Origin: JANXQE01 sp035651635
Lineage (GTDB): Bacteria > Verrucomicrobiota > Verrucomicrobiia > Limisphaerales > UBA8199
Reading direction: 5' to 3'
Length of the DNA stretch: 8,409 bases
Assembly: GCA_035651635.1 (NCBI GenBank)
Contig: DASRFK010000267.1
Coordinates: forward strand, 1 to 8,409
Made by a program: the position numbers and the translations under genes. The stretch's first letter is position 1. Each line of letters opens with the position of its first letter. Positions 4,906 through 8,409 of this stretch are shown here, piece after piece. Below the pieces are notes generated by a model that searched no databases, was not told where the DNA came from, and was given only the letters and a program-made list of their open reading frames with translations.

Positions 4906-5634
4906 TTACGGCAAGCCCTGCGGCGGTCCGGGTGGATACCGAAACTCTTCGATGACCGCCCAAAGATTCTCGGGATACAACTCCTGGTACTTTTTTATCG
5001 AACGGGCGCTGCCGTCGATGAAAGCGAAGTTTGAACCGGCGCCGTGGCGTTGATGCTCGATTTCTTCGAAATCGTTGCCGCGTTTGCCCTGATCGATATC
5101 CATATGCACATGGGGCGAGCCGCTCCGCTTCTCACCGAAGAGGATCGTGTCGCTGGGTTTGGGAACGCGGGTGGTCTTCATGCCATGCGCAAATTTCCAC
5201 TGCTGGACCAGTTTGTAATCGCCAGGGCTGAGGTTGACTTTGAAGTAATCGTTGAAACCGTTGATGAGATAGCTGCGCTTGGGGTTGGCGTCGTCGGCTA
5301 GCAGGCCGATGATTCCGAAGCGGTCACTCGGACAGGCGATGATCTGCCAGTTGACGTAATAGGGTTTGAGCTTGTGCGGCCAGGCATTGGTCGGAATACG
5401 ACGGGGAGGATATTCCTCATCGTGGTCGCTGGCATACATCGAAGCCGCGAGGTTAAGCTGGCGCATATTGTTAAGGCAGCTGGTTTGATTAGCCTTGGCT
5501 TTGGCGCGCGAGATCGCCGGCATCATGAGGGCCATCAGAATGGCAATGATGGCGATAACCACCAACAGTTCGACCAGGGTGAACCCAGTCGAAGTGGGCG
5601 CACCTTGATGCTGCCGTAAAGATTGTGTGTTCAT
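4906..5634 (-). CDS. Pseudopilin-like protein with prepilin N-terminal methylation motif and H-X9-DG
   Basis: This 242-residue protein starts with a type IV prepilin/type II secretion pseudopilin leader. A 17-residue leader peptide ends in Gly17, followed by Phe18-Thr-Leu-Val-Glu22 and a hydrophobic helix to about residue 40 (FTLVELLVVIAIIAILMALM). Prepilin peptidase should cut after Gly17 and methylate Phe18; Glu22 is the conserved assembly residue. The globular part has an early CLNNMRQLNLA segment, Cys53 and Cys101, and near the end the H-X9-DG motif (His197 to Asp207-Gly208, with FAFIDG). That motif defines a prepilin-like family hugely expanded in Verrucomicrobiota and Planctomycetota. 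The proteins are probably surface or secretion-related; the exact role is unknown. The ATG at 5634 is preceded by AGGGA at fair spacing. A GTG 20 codons upstream would wrongly lengthen the leader. It is transcribed divergently from the dehydrogenase gene. Confidence 0.94.
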   Translation of the reverse strand: MNTQSLRQHQGAPTSTGFTLVELLVVIAIIAILMALMMPAISRAKAKANQTSCLNNMRQLNLAASMYASDHDEEYPPRRIPTNAWPHKLKPYYVNWQIIACPSDRFGIIGLLADDANPKRSYLINGFNDYFKVNLSPGDYKLVQQWKFAHGMKTTRVPKPSDTILFGEKRSGSPHVHMDIDQGKRGNDFEEIEHQRHGAGSNFAFIDGSARSIKKYQELYPENLWAVIEEFRYPPGPPQGLP

Positions 5635-5706
5635 AAACCGTTTCCCTGCTGCACCACGGTACGAACGGCTAGTGCTTCTCTCTTTGACAGACACCGGACC
5701 CGCTCG

Positions 5707-5722
5707 TTTTGTTTCAACAAAA
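5707..5722. promoter_or_regulatory. 16-bp AT-rich palindrome upstream of the pseudopilin gene
   Basis: TTTTGTT (5707-5713) and AACAAAA (5716-5722) are perfect inverted arms separated by TC. The site lies 73 bp upstream of the pseudopilin ATG, between two divergent genes, so it is a reasonable operator candidate. No matching regulator is recognised. Confidence 0.35.
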
Positions 5723-5841
5723 GTAATTTCTCGTTCATGACCGGTGCTGCATAAGCTTGGACCTAAGCTTCTACCTTCAAGTCATTTACGACTGAATTCA
5801 GGCTCACACGCACGAGTCCGGTCGCCCCGAATGAACTGCCG

Positions 5842-5857
5842 GAACGGGCGCCCGTTC
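5842..5857. promoter_or_regulatory. Perfect 16-bp palindrome upstream of the dehydrogenase fusion
   Basis: GAACGGGCGCCCGTTC reads the same on both strands and ends 62 bp before the dehydrogenase ATG (23 bp before the alternative TTG). A second small dyad, GCTCC (5858-5862) with GGAGC (5870-5874), follows directly. The palindrome suggests a dimeric repressor or activator site. If transcribed, the two would fold as tandem leader hairpins, the second enclosing part of the GGGAG ahead of TTG 5881. Confidence 0.4.
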
Positions 5858-5868
5858 GCTCCTCTTTC

Positions 5869-5922
5869 GGGAGCAGACACTTGAGCTATATTGGCCCGGA
5901 GTATTGCAATCGATTGGATATG
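5869..5922 (+). promoter_or_regulatory. Ribosome binding site that leaves the dehydrogenase start ambiguous
   Basis: GGGAG (5869-5873) sits seven bases before TTG 5881, an ideal spacing, and the frame is open from there through the ATG at 5920. The ATG itself is preceded by a GGAG (5898-5901) that is 18 bases away, too far to help. Starting at TTG would add 13 residues (MSYIGPEYCNRLD) with no family counterpart. Confidence 0.4.
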
Positions 5923-7983
5923 GATAAAAAGCGGATTATCATCATCGGAGGCGGTTTCGGCGGGGTTAAATGCGCCGCAACACTCAGCAAGGAGTTGCGA
6001 CGCGACAATGCCGAGATTGTGCTGTTCGATCGTCAAAACCACCTGGTCTTCAGTCCGCTATTAGCGGAGGTAGTCGGCTCTTCGATTAATCCGCTGGATG
6101 TTGTGGTGCCGCTCCGACAACTGCTCCCGCGCGTGTTTTGTCGAACTGAAGAAATTCAGACCGTTGATTTCGATAAGAACGAAGTCGAGTACCACGGGGA
6201 GGACGAACAAGCCGCGCGCATGCATTATGATCACCTGGTGATTGCCTGCGGAAGCGTGACGAACCTGAACGTTGTGCCCGGGATGGCCGATCACGGTTTT
6301 CCGCTGAAGAATGTCGCCGATGCTTCCAATCTCCGCTCGCATATAATGGCACAAATGGAGCAGGCCGAGATCTCGAACGATCCAGCTCGCAAACGCTGGC
6401 ATCTAACCGTGCTGGTTGTCGGGGGTGGTTACAGCGGCGTGGAAGCGGCCGGCGAAATTAACGATTTGATTCGCGAGAGCGCCCGCTACTTTCATAATTG
6501 GACGAAAGCTGATCTGAAGGTTGTGCTGATTCACTCGCGCGATCAGATCCTGCCCGAGATCAGCCCCGGGCTGCGCGATTTTGCCCGCAAGAAAATGGAG
6601 AAGGCCGGCGTCCAAATGGTCCTTAATGCGCGGGTGGTCTCGACCACCCCTGAAGGGGTTACGCTGGAGGACGGCACCTTGCTCAGGGGCGCCACAATTG
6701 TTTGTACGATCGGCAGCTCCGCCGCGCCCGTTATTGGCGGCCTCAAGGCGCCAAAGGAAAAAGGCCGCCTGGCCACCGAGCCGGACCTGCGCGTCCGCGG
6801 CGCCCGCAATGTGTGGGCGATTGGCGATTGCGCCTGCATTGTTAATTCGCTGAATGGAGAGATTTCGCCGACCACCGGTCAGTTTGCCGAACGCGAGGGC
6901 CGCCAGTGCGCGCAAAACATCGTCCGGTCCCTGCGCGGCGAACCGACCCAGCCATTTCGTTTCAAACTGCTGGGCGAACTCTGCTCAATCGGCGGCCATT
7001 CGGCCGTGGCCGATCTCTTCGGAATGCATTTATCAGGGTTCCTGGCCTGGTTTGTGTGGCGCGGTGTTTACCTGTTCAAGCTGCCGACGATTGGCCGGCG
7101 GATGCAAGTCGGCTTCGATTGGGCTTCGCTGCTGCTGTTTCCCCGCGACCTGGCTTACGTGCGCAGCGAAGCCACCCAGCGCGTCTCCCACGCCCATTAT
7201 GACGCGGGCGATTTCATCTTCAAACAAGGCGACGCCCCCACCAACTTTTATGTCCTCGAACAGGGCGAAGTCGAGGTCCTGCGCTCCACCAACGGCGCCG
7301 ATGGCAAGGTGTCCGGCAACGGCGCCGGATACGAGGTCGTGACGGTGCTCGGGTCAGGATCATTTTTCGGCGAGCGGGCCCTGCTCGGCAATCGGCCGCG
7401 GGTCATGTCTATCCGAGCCCGCACGCCGGTGGACGTCCTGGTCATGGGCAAAAACGTGTTCACGCAGATGTCCGGCGCACTGGGGCCTCTGCGCGATGCG
7501 CTGGCGCAGACGCTTAATCGACGCGTAGTGGACATGTGGAAAAATCGGCCGCAAGTTTACGAGTTGCTGAGAAAAACGCCCGTCCGTCAACTCATGGAAG
7601 CCGCGCCACAACCGCTGCTCAAACCAACCACGACGATGCAAGAGGCCAGCCAGGCGTTTGTCGAGCATGGGCATGAATTTTTCTACGTTTCGGCTGACGG
7701 AGCGAAGATCGATGGGGTAGTCACGATCACGGATCTCTACCGCGCGCAGCCGGGGAGCACCAACAGCGAAACACCCGCGTCCGAATTCATGACCAAAAAC
7801 CCCGTCGTGGTTGCGGCCGACGACGATTGTTCGGTTGCGGCCGCAGCCATCCGGGAGTATCGGCTAAAGAGTTTGCCGGTCGTCGAGCGAAAAGATGACC
7901 GCAAGCTCGTCGGCTGCATTCGTGTTCGGCGGTTGATGGGCTTTGTAATGAAAGAAAGCGCGCGCACCGCTTCGAGCCGGTGA
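5920..7983 (+). CDS. NDH-2-like NAD(P)H:quinone oxidoreductase fused to cNMP-binding and CBS-pair domains
   Basis: The first 415 or so of 687 residues are a type II NADH dehydrogenase core, which passes electrons from NAD(P)H through FAD to membrane quinone without pumping protons. It has the FAD loop GGGFGG (10-15), the NAD(P)H loop GGGYSGVEAAGE (168-179), the second FAD motif NVWAIGD (297-303) and the quinone-site segment SPTTGQFAEREG (316-327). An amphipathic/hydrophobic membrane region follows, around LSGFLAWFVWRGVYLFKLP (371-389). Residues about 424-525 are a CRP-like cyclic-nucleotide-binding domain. Its phosphate cassette GSFFGERALLGNRPR keeps Glu485 and Arg494. Residues 551-610 and 619-680 are two CBS domains; the first has the nucleotide-binding TITD motif (602-605), the second lacks it. 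NDH-2 enzymes are usually about 400-450 residues. ATG 5920 gives the standard N terminus but has a poor ribosome binding site. TTG 5881, in frame, has GGGAG seven bases upstream. Confidence 0.93.
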   Translation: MDKKRIIIIGGGFGGVKCAATLSKELRRDNAEIVLFDRQNHLVFSPLLAEVVGSSINPLDVVVPLRQLLPRVFCRTEEIQTVDFDKNEVEYHGEDEQAARMHYDHLVIACGSVTNLNVVPGMADHGFPLKNVADASNLRSHIMAQMEQAEISNDPARKRWHLTVLVVGGGYSGVEAAGEINDLIRESARYFHNWTKADLKVVLIHSRDQILPEISPGLRDFARKKMEKAGVQMVLNARVVSTTPEGVTLEDGTLLRGATIVCTIGSSAAPVIGGLKAPKEKGRLATEPDLRVRGARNVWAIGDCACIVNSLNGEISPTTGQFAEREGRQCAQNIVRSLRGEPTQPFRFKLLGELCSIGGHSAVADLFGMHLSGFLAWFVWRGVYLFKLPTIGRRMQVGFDWASLLLFPRDLAYVRSEATQRVSHAHYDAGDFIFKQGDAPTNFYVLEQGEVEVLRSTNGADGKVSGNGAGYEVVTVLGSGSFFGERALLGNRPRVMSIRARTPVDVLVMGKNVFTQMSGALGPLRDALAQTLNRRVVDMWKNRPQVYELLRKTPVRQLMEAAPQPLLKPTTTMQEASQAFVEHGHEFFYVSADGAKIDGVVTITDLYRAQPGSTNSETPASEFMTKNPVVVAADDDCSVAAAAIREYRLKSLPVVERKDDRKLVGCIRVRRLMGFVMKESARTASSR

Positions 7984-7992
7984 TTGGGTAGC

Positions 7993-8008
7993 AAGTTATC
8001 AAGTTATC
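7993..8008. repeat. Two tandem copies of AAGTTATC
   Basis: The 8-mer AAGTTATC occurs twice without a gap, ten bases after the dehydrogenase stop. The rest of the 79-bp gap to the convergent transglycosylase gene is GC-rich, with an imperfect GC hairpin at about 8015-8060 and no T-run. No clear terminator is visible here. Confidence 0.35.
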
Positions 8009-8062
8009 AGATTGTGCGCGGGGCCGCGGATGGGTGCACCGCAACCCGGGCCCGCCCCACGT

Positions 8063-8409
8063 TCAATGTTTGGCGAAATTACCGGCTGGCGCATGCAGCT
8101 CGTTCAGATTCTTTCCTTCCCGACGCAAAAGCGTGGCTTCAACTTTTGGCACGTACATCTGCGTTTCAGCCGGCAAACGGGTGGCGATCGCATCATAGGT
8201 CCGTGCCTTGCTTCGGGTGAGAAGCTCCTGAACAGTGCCTTCGCCGGCGTTATAAGCGGCCAGCGCCAGGCGCCAATCATGGAAATGACCGTGAAGGTAG
8301 CGCAGATACTGAGCCGCCGCTCGGGCGCTCGGCTCCGGACTCACTCGCTGGTCGAGCGGCCACATGGTCCTTAGGCCATAGCGTTTGGCCGTGGCTGGCA
8401 TGAGTTGGA
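8063..8409 (-). CDS. Lytic transglycosylase, SLT domain (C-terminal part; 5' end beyond window)
   Basis: The last 114 codons of a soluble lytic transglycosylase are visible. These enzymes cleave the glycan strands of peptidoglycan in the periplasm and form 1,6-anhydromuramic ends. The visible part enters the family at QLMPATAKRYGL, the segment that follows the catalytic ES-x-(5)-GLMQ motif. It continues through a helix SARAAAQYLRYLHGHF, then the diagnostic LALAAYNAGEGTV motif and the LPAETQMYVPKVEA helix. The catalytic glutamate itself should lie just outside the window. After the domain, about 30 residues (LLRREGKNLNELHAPAGNFAKH and before) form a short tail ending at a TGA at 8063-8065. It converges on the dehydrogenase gene. 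Whether an N-terminal domain, lipobox or LysM repeats exist cannot be seen. Confidence 0.93.
   Translation of the reverse strand, partial: QLMPATAKRYGLRTMWPLDQRVSPEPSARAAAQYLRYLHGHFHDWRLALAAYNAGEGTVQELLTRSKARTYDAIATRLPAETQMYVPKVEATLLRREGKNLNELHAPAGNFAKH

Noticed and set aside
6403..6915. 170-codon minus-strand frame within the dehydrogenase
   Set aside because: It is opposite conserved NAD(P)-binding codons of the NDH-2 core and has no motif of its own.
6854..7342. Plus-strand alternate frame in the dehydrogenase, considered as a sign of a frameshift or gene split
   Set aside because: The main frame runs through the same interval without interruption and encodes the end of the NDH-2 core and the cNMP domain, so no frameshift is needed.
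1..8409. CRISPR array, insertion sequence or prophage
   Set aside because: No regularly spaced identical repeats of CRISPR length, no transposase or integrase motifs and no phage structural genes are visible.

Overview
This window looks like a piece of a moderately GC-rich Verrucomicrobiota chromosome, most likely from the Limisphaerales/Pedosphaera side of the phylum. That placement is inferred from style rather than from a marker gene. The clues are a pseudopilin-like protein with an H-X9-DG C-terminal motif (a family greatly expanded in Verrucomicrobiota and Planctomycetota), weak Shine-Dalgarno sequences, roomy intergenic regions full of small dyads, and GTAG-headed REP-like repeats. I see no rRNA, tRNA, CRISPR array, insertion sequence or phage gene.

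Layout from left to right. 1-298 has no gene I can defend, only a hairpin. 299-1468 (-) is a tail-anchored helical-repeat protein of unknown function. 1469-1809 is a structured intergenic region holding a strong minus-strand intrinsic terminator. 1810-2052 (-) is translation initiation factor IF-1, and 2165-2521 (-) upstream of it is an RRM-type glycine-rich RNA-binding protein. 2522-2830 is a divergent intergenic region with candidate operators. 2831-3373 (+) is a single-domain response regulator. 3374-3714 carries a pair of inverted REP elements and a possible 38-codon upstream ORF. 3715-4758 (+) is a YddG-like DMT-superfamily exporter. It converges on 4906-5634 (-), a type II-secretion/pseudopilin-like protein, across a bidirectional terminator flanked by inverted 10-bp repeat arrays. 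5635-5919 is a second divergent intergenic region with palindromes. 5920-7983 (+) is a large NDH-2-like dehydrogenase fused to a cyclic-nucleotide-binding domain and a CBS pair. It converges on 8063-8409 (-), the C-terminal part of a lytic transglycosylase that runs off the right edge.

The genes do not form one pathway. The nearest thing to a functional unit is the RRM protein/IF-1 pair, both of which act on RNA or translation and could share a minus-strand transcript that ends at the 1555-1589 terminator. The most unusual gene is the dehydrogenase fusion: a membrane-associated NAD(P)H:quinone oxidoreductase core that carries its own cNMP and adenosine-nucleotide sensor modules on one chain. 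This suggests direct ligand control of electron entry into the respiratory chain. The repeat biology is the second point of interest: a REP doublet, and a pair of inverted 10-bp-periodic arrays, one of which encodes the last residues of the exporter.
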